Shown: positions 38,076-46,251, counted from the stretch's first letter. The stretch: DNA of 64,000 nucleotides from Sphingomonas hengshuiensis (GCA_003240755.1 QFNF01000002.1:1-64000); one strand, 5' to 3'. Made by a program: numbers and translations. The notes: generated from the letters alone by a model not told the origin.

Positions 38076-38638
38076 CCGATCCGTTCGTCCGTGCGGTGGA
38101 GGCGGTGCTGTTCGCCAGCGAAACGCCGATGACCGTGGCGATGATCGCGGCCTGTGTCGGCGATGGCGATGTCCGCGCGGCGCTGGCGACGATCGAGGGC
38201 GACCATGCCGGGCGCGGCTTCGGCCTCGTACGGCGCGGCGACCACTGGCATTTCGAAACCGCGCCGGACCTGGCCCATTTCCTGCGCCGCGACCGCGATG
38301 AATCGCGCCGCCTGTCGCGCGCCGCGATCGAGACGCTGGCGATCATCGCCTATCACGAGCCCGCGACCCGCGCGGACATCGAATCGATTCGCGGCGTGCA
38401 GATTTCCAGGGGCACGATCGATGTGCTGCTCGCCGCCGGCTGGGTCCGCCCGGCGGGGCGGCGCGAGGTGCCGGGCCGTCCGCTGACGTACGCAACGACG
38501 CAGGCCTTTCTCGACCATTTCGGCCTCGGCAGCCGCCGCGACCTGCCCGGGATCGACGATCTGCGCGCTGCAGGATTGCTGGAGCCAATCGACGATGCCT
38601 TCGCAAGCGTGCTGGAAAGCGGCGGCGATAGCGACTAA
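38072..38638 (+). CDS. scpB: Segregation and condensation protein B
   Basis: Dimeric winged-helix partner of ScpA. 188 residues. [12 protein letters not shown] at the N-terminus, [22 protein letters not shown] and [15 protein letters not shown] are family signatures, as is the GRPLTYATT segment. It overlaps scpA; tatA follows after 38 bp, matching the common scpAB-tatABC order. Confidence 0.95.
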   Translation: MTDPFVRAVEAVLFASETPMTVAMIAACVGDGDVRAALATIEGDHAGRGFGLVRRGDHWHFETAPDLAHFLRRDRDESRRLSRAAIETLAIIAYHEPATRADIESIRGVQISRGTIDVLLAAGWVRPAGRREVPGRPLTYATTQAFLDHFGLGSRRDLPGIDDLRAAGLLEPIDDAFASVLESGGDSD

Positions 38639-38676
38639 GTGAGCCCCAACGATCTGTTTCGCTTGGAGTGTGGACG

Positions 38677-38961
38677 ATGGGTGGTCTTAGCATTTGGCAC
38701 TGGCTTATCGTCGGCGTCGCCATTCTGTTGCTGTTCGGCAAGGGTCGGTTTTCCGACATGATGGGCGACGTGGCCAAGGGGCTGAAAAGCTTCAAGAAGG
38801 GCATGGCCGAGGATGACGACGTCCCGCCGCCGCCGGCACGCCCGCGCGAACGGCTGGAGCAGCGCCCGCTCGATACCGGCTATGACCGCGATCCGGCGCC
38901 GCGCGACCCGCTGCACCACGATCCGGTGCGCGACGCCGACCGTTCGCACGGCGACCGCTGA
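38677..38961 (+). CDS. tatA: Twin-arginine translocase subunit TatA
   Basis: 94 residues: a single N-terminal membrane helix (about 3-21, [17 protein letters not shown]), the FGKGR hinge, an amphipathic helix with [10 protein letters not shown], and a charged Pro-rich tail. It forms the Tat protein-conducting assembly. ATG 38677 with GGAG 9 nt upstream is preferred over an ATG 9 bp earlier. Confidence 0.96.
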   Translation: MGGLSIWHWLIVGVAILLLFGKGRFSDMMGDVAKGLKSFKKGMAEDDDVPPPPARPRERLEQRPLDTGYDRDPAPRDPLHHDPVRDADRSHGDR

Positions 38962-39004
38962 TCCTTCCCCGGCGGGCGTGACGTCCGCCTGAACCCGAGC
39001 GCCG

Positions 39005-39415
39005 ATGTTCGATATCGCTCCCACCGAATTGATGGTCGTCGCGCTGGTCGCGCTGGTCGTCATCGGCCCCAAGGATCTGCCCAAGGCAATGCGCTTCGTC
39101 GGCCACTGGGTCGGCAAGGCACGCGGCGTCGCGCGGCAGTTCCGCTCCGGCTTCGACACCATGGTCCGCGAGGCGGAACTGGCCGAAATGGAAAAGAAAT
39201 GGGCCGAGGAAAACGCGCGGATCATGCGCGAGCATCCGTCCGAGCCGGTCGGCGTACACCCGGTCGACGCCCCGTCGCCACCGCCCCCGGTGCATGATCC
39301 GGAATCGGCCCCGCAGGATGCGCCGCCCGCCGCCCCGGTGATGGTCGAACAGCCCGAATTGCGCGAGGCATCGGGCGATCATCCGCCCGCCGCCGACGGC
39401 AAGGCGGCGTCATGA
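39005..39415 (+). CDS. tatB: Twin-arginine translocase subunit TatB
   Basis: 136 residues. MFDIAPTELMVVALVALVVIGPKDLP is the membrane anchor with the conserved Glu and Gly-Pro hinge of TatB, followed by an amphipathic helix and a Pro-rich tail. With TatC it forms the signal-peptide receptor. The stop overlaps the tatC ATG by 4 bp. Confidence 0.96.
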   Translation: MFDIAPTELMVVALVALVVIGPKDLPKAMRFVGHWVGKARGVARQFRSGFDTMVREAELAEMEKKWAEENARIMREHPSEPVGVHPVDAPSPPPPVHDPESAPQDAPPAAPVMVEQPELREASGDHPPAADGKAAS

Positions 39416-40203
39416 ACGAGATCGACGACAGCCAGGCGCCGTTGCTCGACCACCTGATCGAGCTGCGTCGTCGCCTGCTCTATTCGGCGGTTGCGGTCGC
39501 GGTGTGTTTCGCGGTCTGCTTCTACTTTTCCGAACAGATACTGACGTTTCTGGTCAAGCCGTTGCTTGCGGCCGGTCAGAAGCGCGTGATCTTCACCCAG
39601 ATCTTCGAGGCGTTCTTCGTCCAGATCAAGGTCGCGTTCTTCGCGGCGATGATGCTGGCGTTCCCGGTGATCGCGAACCAGCTATGGCAGTTCGTCGCGC
39701 CGGGGCTGTATCGCAACGAGAAGCGGGCGCTGTTCCCGTTCCTGCTGGCGACGCCGATCCTGTTCATCGCCGGCGCCGCGCTCGCTTATTACGTGACCAT
39801 CCCGGTCGCGCTGCATTTCCTGCTGGGCTATCAGGGCAATCTGGGCGGGGTGCAGCAGGAGGCGCTGCCGTCGGTCGAGAACTATCTGTCGTTCGTGATG
39901 CAGTTCCTGTTCGCGTTCGGGCTGGCGTTCCTGCTGCCTGTGCTGCTGATGCTGCTGGAACTGGCGGGAATCGTCACGCGCAAGCAACTGGTGGGGGCGC
40001 GGCGCTATGCGATCGTCGCGGCGTTCGCGATCGCCGCCGTCGCGACGCCGCCCGATATCGGGTCGCAGTTCCTGCTCGCGGTGCCGTTGATCCTGCTCTA
40101 CGAACTCGCGCTGATCGCGATCTGGTTCACCGAGAAGCGACGGGCGAAGCGTGATCCCGGCGATACCGAGACGACCGAGGGCGAAACCGCCGAACGCGGA
40201 TAG
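39412..40203 (+). CDS. tatC: Twin-arginine translocase subunit TatC
   Basis: Six-span membrane protein that recognises the twin-arginine signal. 263 residues. The N-terminal LLDHLIELRRRLLYS, the FVAPGLYRNEKRALFPF loop and the GIVTRKQL region match TatC. A charged C-terminal tail follows the last helix. Last gene of the scpAB-tatABC run; a strong hairpin terminator follows. Confidence 0.97.
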   Translation: MNEIDDSQAPLLDHLIELRRRLLYSAVAVAVCFAVCFYFSEQILTFLVKPLLAAGQKRVIFTQIFEAFFVQIKVAFFAAMMLAFPVIANQLWQFVAPGLYRNEKRALFPFLLATPILFIAGAALAYYVTIPVALHFLLGYQGNLGGVQQEALPSVENYLSFVMQFLFAFGLAFLLPVLLMLLELAGIVTRKQLVGARRYAIVAAFAIAAVATPPDIGSQFLLAVPLILLYELALIAIWFTEKRRAKRDPGDTETTEGETAERG

Positions 40204-40226
40204 CGGTTTCGGGTTCGCCGGACAGG

Positions 40227-40264
40227 AAAAAGGGCGGCACGGACATGGTCCGGGCCGCCCTTTT
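40227..40264. terminator. Bidirectional Rho-independent terminator after tatC
   Basis: GGGCGGC (40232-40238) pairs with GCCGCCC (40254-40260), flanked by A5 on the left and T4 on the right. It therefore serves both the plus-strand tatC transcript and the convergent minus-strand lipoprotein gene. Confidence 0.88.
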
Positions 40265-40286
40265 CGGTTTGGCGCAAGCCTGCGGC

Positions 40287-40421
40287 TTACTTGGTTTCGT
40301 TCGCGGCGCCGGCGACGGCGTTGCCTGCCGACGACACGTCCTTGCCGACGCCTTCGACGGTGTTGCACGCGCTGATGGCGAGGGCACCGGCAACCACGGC
40401 CAGGCTGAGAATCTTCCGCAT
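40287..40421 (-). CDS. Entericidin A/B-like small lipoprotein
   Basis: 44 residues starting MRKILSLAVVAGALAISAC, a lipoprotein signal with lipobox ISAC, followed by NTVEGVGKDVSSAGNAVAG, the entericidin family core. Entericidins are small envelope lipoproteins, first described as a toxin/antidote pair linked to stationary-phase lysis; here only one is present. GGAGGT (40426-40431) is the ribosome binding site. A longer in-frame extension upstream is not credible. Confidence 0.87.
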   Translation of the reverse strand: MRKILSLAVVAGALAISACNTVEGVGKDVSSAGNAVAGAANETK

Positions 40422-40464
40422 AAGTACCTCCAATTGACGCGGGGCGCGCCCGCTCCGCGCAAGG

Positions 40465-40489
40465 AATGTCTGACGAAACCATTCGTTCC
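40465..40489 (-). promoter_or_regulatory. Possible EcfG-type general stress promoter
   Basis: On the minus strand GGAAC (40489-40485) is followed after 16 bp by CATT (40468-40465), close to the alphaproteobacterial EcfG consensus GGAAC-N16/17-CGTT (one mismatch). It would give a leader of about 40 nt before the entericidin-like gene. Only the boxes are seen; stress control is inferred. Confidence 0.4.
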
Positions 40490-40512
40490 GGATCAGGAAC
40501 CATTTGGGCATC

Positions 40513-40550
40513 AAAAAAGCGACCCGCCGATCTGCATCGACGGGTCGCTT
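40513..40550 (-). terminator. Rho-independent terminator of the candidate sRNA
   Basis: A perfect 10-bp stem (40541-40550 with 40517-40526), 14-nt loop, and six consecutive T on the minus strand. It is a textbook intrinsic terminator for leftward transcription, 176 nt beyond the stop of the upstream secreted-protein gene. Confidence 0.9.
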
Positions 40551-40693
40551 AGTTTAAAACCAGAATATGGGTCCGGCGGACGCTACCGGGGGGGGGAGGG
40601 TGTGCGCCCAACCGGACCCTTGTGCGGATAGCGAGAGCGGGGGGGCATAAGATCGCTATCCGAAGGGCATAACGGGACGCGTGATCCTTGGTT
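40513..40693 (-). ncRNA. Candidate small RNA with two C-rich hairpin loops and its own terminator
   Basis: No gene fits this stretch. On the minus strand, TTGAAC (40729-40724) and TATTTT (40705-40700), 18 bp apart, could start a transcript near 40693. It then folds a perfect 9-bp hairpin GGATAGCGA/TCGCTATCC (40661-40626) whose loop holds seven C. Next comes a perfect 8-bp stem GGGTCCGG/CCGGACCC (40619-40569) enclosing CCCTCC and nine C in total. Last is a 10-bp terminator stem AAGCGACCCG/CGGGTCGCTT (40550-40517) running into six T. C-rich loops of this kind pair with Shine-Dalgarno sequences in known sRNAs. It may instead be the 3' UTR of the gene upstream. Confidence 0.55.
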
Positions 40694-40725
40694 CCGGAAA
40701 AAATACGCTTTTGTGAGAATGATGT

Positions 40726-41397
40726 TCAAGCGGGAAAGGCGCCGCAGCGCTTGACCTGCCAAACGCCCTTGCGCCAGCATTTCCGGTTTTCGAACTGATA
40801 CAGCCGGACCGGGCGGATATAGGGGATCTGGCGCGTGAACTGCTGTTCGCCGTACGCGACCAGCGAGTTGCGCAGCTTGCGCATCCGCAGTTCGGCGAAC
40901 TCGCCCAGATAGCCGCGCGGCACGAACAGCGCCTCCTGTCCGATCTCGTTCGCCGCCTGGCAGAAGCCGAGCTGCGCCGACACGGTCGAAAAGCCCGAAT
41001 ATACCCGCGTGCCGAACTGATCGAGCGCGGTCTGTCCGGCCTTCAGCGAGCCGGTGGTGCGATCGAAATATTTGTCGAGCGCGGCGTAGCTTTCCTTCAG
41101 CTCGTCGGCGTGGTTGAACAGCATGGCGTTGTAGTTGTTCAATGTCAGCATCGTGGGTTCGAACTGGCACTGTAACGCCGCGACGTTCAATGCCGAGCGC
41201 ATGTTCCACAACAGTGCTGCGCGCCGTTCGGCGGGCGTCGCGCCGGGCAGGGCCTGTGTGGTGATGCCCGGTTCCTCGCCGGTCACACGCGGGCCGTCGA
41301 GGTTGTACGGCTTGAAGAAAAATTGTGCCGACGCGGGGGTTGCCGCGACGGTCAGGGCGGCGGCAGCGGCCAGGACCAGGGTACGCACTACGCTCAT
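40726..41397 (-). CDS. Secreted protein of unknown function
   Basis: 223 residues. It begins with a clear signal peptide (VVRTLVLAAAAALTVAA, cleavage near ASAQ), so the protein is periplasmic or exported. The mature part has several Cys (LQCQF, LGFCQ, RKCW, KRCG) that could form disulfides, and conserved-looking aromatic stretches, but I recognise no domain. Its stop overlaps the -35-like box of the candidate sRNA. Confidence 0.7.
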   Translation of the reverse strand: MSVVRTLVLAAAAALTVAATPASAQFFFKPYNLDGPRVTGEEPGITTQALPGATPAERRAALLWNMRSALNVAALQCQFEPTMLTLNNYNAMLFNHADELKESYAALDKYFDRTTGSLKAGQTALDQFGTRVYSGFSTVSAQLGFCQAANEIGQEALFVPRGYLGEFAELRMRKLRNSLVAYGEQQFTRQIPYIRPVRLYQFENRKCWRKGVWQVKRCGAFPA

Positions 41398-41553
41398 CTC
41401 TTCCTTTCACGGCGCGGGTGTCGGCGCCTTGGCAGGCGGCGATGGTTAAGGCGTTTTGTCGATCGACCCAAGCCCCAACTTGCGTGGCCGCCACACGATT
41501 CGCCGCACGGAGGCGTAACGAACGATGAACGGCGAACGACGACCGCCCAACGA

Positions 41554-41587
41554 GAAGGGGCCGCCCGGTCGCCCGGACGGCCCCTTC
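41554..41587 (-). terminator. Hairpin downstream of the Met-rich lipoprotein gene
   Basis: GAAGGGGCCG (41554-41563) pairs perfectly with CGGCCCCTTC (41578-41587), with a 14-nt loop. On the minus strand it is 24 bp after the stop codon, and only a short mixed T/C run follows. Confidence 0.65.
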
Positions 41588-41610
41588 GCCAGATCAACCG
41601 GAACGGTTGA

Positions 41611-41889
41611 TTACATGGCGTTGGTCATGCCGGCTTCGTTCGACATCATCATGGTGTCGTTCGACATCATCATGCTGTCGTTCGACATCATCATGGTGTC
41701 GTTGCCCATGGCACCGTCGACCGCGGTCATGTTGTCCGACATCGTGCCGTCCATCATGTCGGTCGAGTTCAGGTCGGTGATGGTCGCGTCGTTGGCAGCG
41801 GTGGTTTCGGTGTTGCCGCCGCAAGCCGACAGCGCCAGCGCCGCGCCGGCGACGATCGAACCGGTCAGGATCTTCGAGAATGCACGCAT
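41611..41889 (-). CDS. Methionine-rich repeat lipoprotein
   Basis: 92 residues. A lipoprotein signal (MRAFSKILTGSIVAGAALAL) with lipobox LSAC precedes an Asn/Thr/Asp-rich region and three near-identical seven-residue repeats NDxMMMS in the C-terminal third, then a Met-containing tail. The repeats are encoded by three 21-bp units. Met clusters in envelope proteins often bind Cu(I) or scavenge oxidants; neither is shown here. No family recognised. Confidence 0.75.
   Translation of the reverse strand: MRAFSKILTGSIVAGAALALSACGGNTETTAANDATITDLNSTDMMDGTMSDNMTAVDGAMGNDTMMMSNDSMMMSNDTMMMSNEAGMTNAM
41638..41700. repeat. Three tandem 21-bp repeats in the lipoprotein gene
   Basis: Units 41638-41658, 41659-41679 and 41680-41700 share the sequence beginning GTTCGACATCATCATG (plus strand). 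The middle unit differs by one base (CTG for GTG). Each encodes one NDxMMMS heptad, so copy number can change without a frameshift. Confidence 0.92.
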
Positions 41890-41977
41890 GGTAAGCTCCC
41901 TAAGCTATGGATAGGCGGCGTTGTTTTGCCGTTAATACCCAATCCGCGCCGGACATTAGTCGAAGGGGGAGCTACCC

Positions 41978-42670
41978 TCAAGCCTCTTTCGCGCAAGGGT
42001 ACAGCGCGTCCAGAAACGCCGGAAGGCCGGCGGCGAGCGCAGCATCGAACATCAGCGGGTCGACCGATTTCCCGAGCGCCCGGGCGCTGGTCACGGGAAA
42101 TTCGGCGATCCCACAAGGAACAATGCCCCCGAAATGTGACAAATCTGGGGCCAGATTGACTGAAAAGCCATGCAGCGTGGCCCAGCGCCGTACGCGCACG
42201 CCGATCGCGCCGATCTTTGCCTCCTGTCCGCCATCGGCGGTCCAGATGCCGATGCGGTCGGGCACGGCATAGGCGTGGATGTCGAACGTCGCCAGCGCGC
42301 CGATCACCCACGCCTCCACCGAATGGACGAACCGGCGCACATCGCGGCCGCGCTTCGTCAGGTCGAGCATCAGATACCCGATGCGCTGTCCGGGGCCATG
42401 ATAGGTATAGCGCCCGCCGCGCCCGGCGGCATGCACCGGGAAGCGCGGGTCGAGCAGTTCCAGCGGATCGGCGCTGGTCCCCGCGGTGTAGAGCGGGGGG
42501 TGTTCGAGCAACCACACCATTTCCGAAGCCCGTCCGTCGGCGACCGCGGTGGCGCGGGCCTCCATCGTCGCCAGCGCGAAGGGATAGTCGACAAGCGCGG
42601 TGTCGGTGCGCCATTCGATCTGCTGGGCGAGAGCGATCGGCGGGACGATGGGATCAGGAGCCATTTTCAT
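41978..42670 (-). CDS. lipB: Octanoyl-[acyl-carrier-protein]:protein N-octanoyltransferase LipB
   Basis: Transfers octanoyl groups from ACP to lipoyl domains, the first step of lipoate synthesis. 230 residues. Family motifs [29 protein letters not shown] and the catalytic Cys/Lys pair (Cys in GIVPCGI, Lys in AKIGA) are present. It is transcribed divergently from the membrane protein pair. Confidence 0.95.
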   Translation of the reverse strand: MKMAPDPIVPPIALAQQIEWRTDTALVDYPFALATMEARATAVADGRASEMVWLLEHPPLYTAGTSADPLELLDPRFPVHAAGRGGRYTYHGPGQRIGYLMLDLTKRGRDVRRFVHSVEAWVIGALATFDIHAYAVPDRIGIWTADGGQEAKIGAIGVRVRRWATLHGFSVNLAPDLSHFGGIVPCGIAEFPVTSARALGKSVDPLMFDAALAAGLPAFLDALYPCAKEA

Positions 42671-42724
42671 TCTGGGTCAGGATGGGTAGAGCGTTCATCG
42701 GATAAAAGGGGAGCGCGTGCAACA

Positions 42725-43561
42725 ATGGCCAGGATCGGAACGATTTGGGACCGGGCGGTGGATTTCGTTCGCGACCATCTGGGTGAGCTGATGCCGGTGC
42801 TGCTCATCACCCAGTTCGCGGCACCCGCCCTGTCGGGCAGCCTGGCGGGCATGCGTGCCGGCGCCCATGGCGGCATGGCCGCGCTGTTCGGGCTGGTGTC
42901 GCTTGCCACGACGCTGCTGTCGCTATGGGGTGCGCTCTACCTGATCGCCTTTTCCGCGCAGCCCGATGGACAGGAGCAGCGCCCGGTGGCGATGCGGCTG
43001 GCCAGGTCGCGTTTCCTGCCGCTGATCGGGGTCAGCATCGTGCTGGTCGCACTCGTCGCCGTGCTGGCGATCCCCGGCATCGTGCTGGCGGTGGTCAGCG
43101 GGTTCGATTTCCAGGGCGTGATGGCGGGCATACCGCCCCAGCCGGCAGAGATCAGCCGGCTGGGCGTTGCGATGCTCTATTTCCTCGCAATGGCGCTGTT
43201 CGTGCTGTGGGCGTCCGCCCGCCTGCTGCCGATCAACGCGGTCGTCGCGATGGAACGGCGCGGCATCGGCGCCGTCGCGCGGGCGTTTCGCCTGACGCGG
43301 GGGATGACGTGGAAGCTGATCGGGCTGCTGCTGCTCTACGCCGTGGTCGCGGGCGTCGCGGTGTCGGCGGTGCAGTTCGTCGTCGGCAGCGTTCTGGGCT
43401 TTCTGTCCGACCCGAACAGCAGCTTCTCGCTGGCGATCATCGGCGGCGCGGTTGCCGTCGCGGCAGTCAGCGCGGCGCTGTCGCTGTACCAGACGGCGTT
43501 CATCGGCAAGCTGTACCGCCAGATCGTCGGGCAACAGGACGACGCGGCCGTCTTCGCATGA
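42725..43561 (+). CDS. Polytopic membrane protein, unknown function
   Basis: 278 residues with about six hydrophobic segments (for example 53-75, 98-122, 150-170, 198-222, 240-262). The RGIGAVARAFRLTRGMTWKLIGLLLLY stretch resembles the glycerophosphoryl diester phosphodiesterase membrane-domain family in which a charged loop precedes paired helices. The family link is tentative. It overlaps the next membrane gene by 4 bp. Confidence 0.6.
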   Translation: MARIGTIWDRAVDFVRDHLGELMPVLLITQFAAPALSGSLAGMRAGAHGGMAALFGLVSLATTLLSLWGALYLIAFSAQPDGQEQRPVAMRLARSRFLPLIGVSIVLVALVAVLAIPGIVLAVVSGFDFQGVMAGIPPQPAEISRLGVAMLYFLAMALFVLWASARLLPINAVVAMERRGIGAVARAFRLTRGMTWKLIGLLLLYAVVAGVAVSAVQFVVGSVLGFLSDPNSSFSLAIIGGAVAVAAVSAALSLYQTAFIGKLYRQIVGQQDDAAVFA

Positions 43562-44292
43562 AACTGAATGTCGGGGCCGCAGTACAGGAAGCGTTGGCGA
43601 TCTGGCGCCGCGACCGGGACGTGATCGTCGCGGTCGCCGGCGTGTTCTTCTTCCTGCCCAATCTGGCGCTGTCGCTGTTCATGCAGACCGACAGCGTCGC
43701 ACAGCGCGCCGGCGCGCAGGACGATCGGGCATTGCTGGCGGCGATGCAGTCCTATCTGGTCGACAATGTCCACTGGCTGGCGTTGCAGGCGGTGGCGGAA
43801 CTGGTCGGTATCGCGGTGTTGCTGGCGCTGATCCTCGATCCGGCGCGGCCGACCGTGGGCGATGCGCTGCGCACCGCGTTCCGGCGGCTGCCGGTGCTGG
43901 TCGTCGCGACGTTGCTGGTCAATGCCGCGAAGCTCGGCGGGCTGCTGCTGTTCATCCTGCCCGCATTGTACGTGATCGGCCGGGTGTTCGTCGTGCTGCC
44001 GGTGCTGATGGCCGAGCCGGATCGCCGCTTCGGCGACGCGATGGGCCGGGCGATCGAACTGACCAAGGGGCATGCGCTGCAGTTGCTGTCGCTGTCGGGG
44101 CTGATCTATTTCGGGGCGCAGATGGTCGTGCTGCTGCTCAGCGCCACGGCAAGCGCGGTGTCGGCGGGCGGGACGAATCCCGTCACCATGGCGATCCTCG
44201 CCACCGCCGCGTCGGTCGTGGCGGCGGCGATGTCGATCGCCTTCACCCTGACCCGCGCGACGATCTATCGCCGGTTGGCGAGCAGGGGATAA
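43558..44292 (+). CDS. Polytopic membrane protein, paired with the preceding gene
   Basis: 244 residues with about five or six hydrophobic segments. The cytoplasmic signature RFGDAMGRAIELTKGHALQLL parallels the AFRLTRG motif of the upstream protein, so the two are probably distant paralogues that act together. No catalytic motif is seen. The 3' end overlaps the convergent GNAT gene by 28 bp. Confidence 0.62.
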   Translation: MKLNVGAAVQEALAIWRRDRDVIVAVAGVFFFLPNLALSLFMQTDSVAQRAGAQDDRALLAAMQSYLVDNVHWLALQAVAELVGIAVLLALILDPARPTVGDALRTAFRRLPVLVVATLLVNAAKLGGLLLFILPALYVIGRVFVVLPVLMAEPDRRFGDAMGRAIELTKGHALQLLSLSGLIYFGAQMVVLLLSATASAVSAGGTNPVTMAILATAASVVAAAMSIAFTLTRATIYRRLASRG

Positions 44293-44858
44293 TGGCTGCC
44301 GCAGTCGTCGGGCAGCACCCCGGCGACGCGCGGATCGGCAAAGGTTTCGATCGTGCGCTGATAGGCGATGAAGCCCGACCGCCGATAGAAGGCGAGCGCG
44401 CCGGGATGGTCGAGCGTGCAGGTATGGACCCAGACCCGCCGCACGTCCCGGCCCCAGGCGAGCGACAGCGCATGCGCCATCAGCCAGCGGCCATGGCCCT
44501 GTCCCGCCAGTTCGGGGATCAGCCCGACATAGGACAGTTCGCATTCGCCGGCGATACGATCGTCGAGTTCGAGCATCCCGACCTCGATCCCCGCGCGATC
44601 GACCACCGCCCAGATGCGCACCGCATCGGCATGGATGATCGCGGCAAGGCGGTCGTCGGGCATCACCAGACGCGAGAACCAGAGCCACGGTCCGCCGACC
44701 CGGCGGAACAGCGCGCGGTAGCGATCGGGCGTCGGGCGTTCCCAGCGGACCAGCCGCAGCGGCGACGCCGGAAGCGGCGCCGGGCGCGGGCGTTCGAGCA
44801 TTTCGAGCGAGGTGACGATCGTCGCCACCTCGTGCGGCCGGACCGGGATCAGCCCCAT
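44265..44858 (-). CDS. GNAT-family N-acetyltransferase
   Basis: 197 residues. The acetyl-CoA-binding motif A is ELAGQGHGRWLMAHAL (R/Q-x-x-G-x-G/A type), preceded by the YVGLIPEL strand and followed by HTCTLDHPGALAFYRRSGF, the typical GNAT C-terminal half. The substrate is unknown. It starts 4 bp after the hemF stop on the same strand, so it is probably cotranscribed with hemF. Confidence 0.88.
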   Translation of the reverse strand: MGLIPVRPHEVATIVTSLEMLERPRPAPLPASPLRLVRWERPTPDRYRALFRRVGGPWLWFSRLVMPDDRLAAIIHADAVRIWAVVDRAGIEVGMLELDDRIAGECELSYVGLIPELAGQGHGRWLMAHALSLAWGRDVRRVWVHTCTLDHPGALAFYRRSGFIAYQRTIETFADPRVAGVLPDDCGSHYPLLANRR

Positions 44859-44862
44859 GGCG

Positions 44863-45705
44863 TCAGCTCCAGGTCGCGAGCGGCGGCAGGCTCATCAGGA
44901 TCGCGTCGATGTTGCCGCCGGTCTTGAGGCCGAACAACGTGCCGCGATCATGGACGAGGTTGAATTCGGCATAGCGCCCGCGCCATTCGAGCTGGCGGGC
45001 GCGGTCGGCATCGTCATACGGCATCGCCATGCGCCGTCGTACGAGGTCGGGATAGACCGACAGGAACGCTTCGCCCACATCGCGGGTAAAGGCGAAGTCG
45101 CGATCCCAGTCATCGGCCAGATGGTCGTAGAAGATGCCGCCGACACCGCGATGGACGCCACGGTGCGGGATGTAGAAATAGTCGTCGGCCCATTGCCTGA
45201 ACCGCGGATAATACGTCGGATCATGCGCGTCGCAGGCCCGCTGCATCGCCGAATGGAAGTCGGCGGTGTCGGCGTCGTAGGGGATCGGCGGGTTCAGGTC
45301 CGCGCCGCCGCCGAACCATCGCTTCGTCGTCACGAGGAAGCGGGTGTTCATGTGTACCGCCGGCACGTGCGGATTGGCCATGTGCGCGACCAGGCTGATG
45401 CCGGTCGCGAAGAAGCGCGGGTCGTCCGCCGCGCCATGGATCGACCGCGCGAATTCGCCGTCGAACGTGCCGCCCACGGTCGAAACGTTGACGCCGACCT
45501 TTTCGAACACCTGCCCCTTCATCATGCCCCGCACCCCCCCGCCGCCGGGCGCGCCCGACGGATCGATGCGGTCCCAGGGGGTATAGGCGAAGGCGGCGTC
45601 CGACCCCGCTTCGCGCTCGATGCCCTCGAACGCGGCGCAGATGCGGTCGCGCAGCGATTCGAACCAGGTACGGGCGGCTTGTTGCTGGGGATCGAGCGGT
45701 TGCAT
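44863..45705 (-). CDS. hemF: Oxygen-dependent coproporphyrinogen III oxidase
   Basis: Converts coproporphyrinogen III to protoporphyrinogen IX with O2 in heme synthesis. 280 residues starting MQPLDPQQQAARTWFESL. GGGVRGMMKGQVFEKVGVN, RFFATGISLV, PAVHMNTRF and WFGGGADLNP are family signatures. An upstream in-frame extension is Pro/Arg-rich and not part of the family. Copy B of the 117-bp element ends 105 bp before the start codon. Confidence 0.96.
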   Translation of the reverse strand: MQPLDPQQQAARTWFESLRDRICAAFEGIEREAGSDAAFAYTPWDRIDPSGAPGGGGVRGMMKGQVFEKVGVNVSTVGGTFDGEFARSIHGAADDPRFFATGISLVAHMANPHVPAVHMNTRFLVTTKRWFGGGADLNPPIPYDADTADFHSAMQRACDAHDPTYYPRFRQWADDYFYIPHRGVHRGVGGIFYDHLADDWDRDFAFTRDVGEAFLSVYPDLVRRRMAMPYDDADRARQLEWRGRYAEFNLVHDRGTLFGLKTGGNIDAILMSLPPLATWS

Positions 45706-45810
45706 GGGGTCGGCTTTGGCGGGTGCGGCGGGACGGGGCAAGGGGGCGGCATGTTTCGGGGGGGCGCGGCGATCGCGGGCTTTCCGGTGGAACGGTTGGG
45801 CCTGCGCGGT

Positions 45811-45927
45811 CAAAGTTCACAAAAGTCACACTCGCCGCGATTTGCGCGCGGAGCGGTTTCGTCAGGGGACGACGGGTGCGGTTGTCAAAGAGCGTCGGAG
45901 AGTGTGGCAGGACGCGGTCGTGTAGGA
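45811..45927 (-). promoter_or_regulatory. 117-bp conserved upstream element, copy B
   Basis: Reverse-strand counterpart of 27196-27312, of identical length. It begins TCCTACACG at 45927 and ends in the same 24-bp block at 45834-45811. Within the block TGTGA-C-TTT is directly repeated as TGTGA-A-CTTT. The element ends 105 bp before the hemF start codon, in the hemF direction. An internal TTGACA at offset 40-45 exists only in this copy. Confidence 0.7.
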
Positions 45928-46058
45928 CAGGGGGGTGTCGCCGGTCTTTGCGCGTTGCCGAAGCGGCGGCTTGATGCCCGTATCGCCAGATGTCTTCCTA
46001 GAAACCGGTGTCAAAAACGGAAGGGCGATGATGTTTTTTTGCGCCAGTAGCGCGTAAT

Positions 46059-46078
46059 CTGTTCCGTTTCTGGAACAG
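46059..46078. promoter_or_regulatory. Palindromic operator candidate upstream of kduI
   Basis: CTGTTCC and GGAACAG form a perfect 7-bp inverted repeat around a 6-bp centre. It lies about 200 bp before the kduI start in the 574-bp hemF-kduI divergent gap. The regulator is unknown. Confidence 0.45.
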
Positions 46079-46251
46079 TGGAACCCTGTATCGGTGCGAT
46101 AGCCGTTCCGATCCCGGCACCTCTCGCTGGATCGAAATGGCCGAAATCCGCTCCGCCGCCGTCGCAAAAATCGGTCGACGCATCCTGTCGGGGGCGGTAG
46201 GACGGGCGCAGAGCCAAAGACGTGCCGGTATCACGACGGTCCCAATACCGC

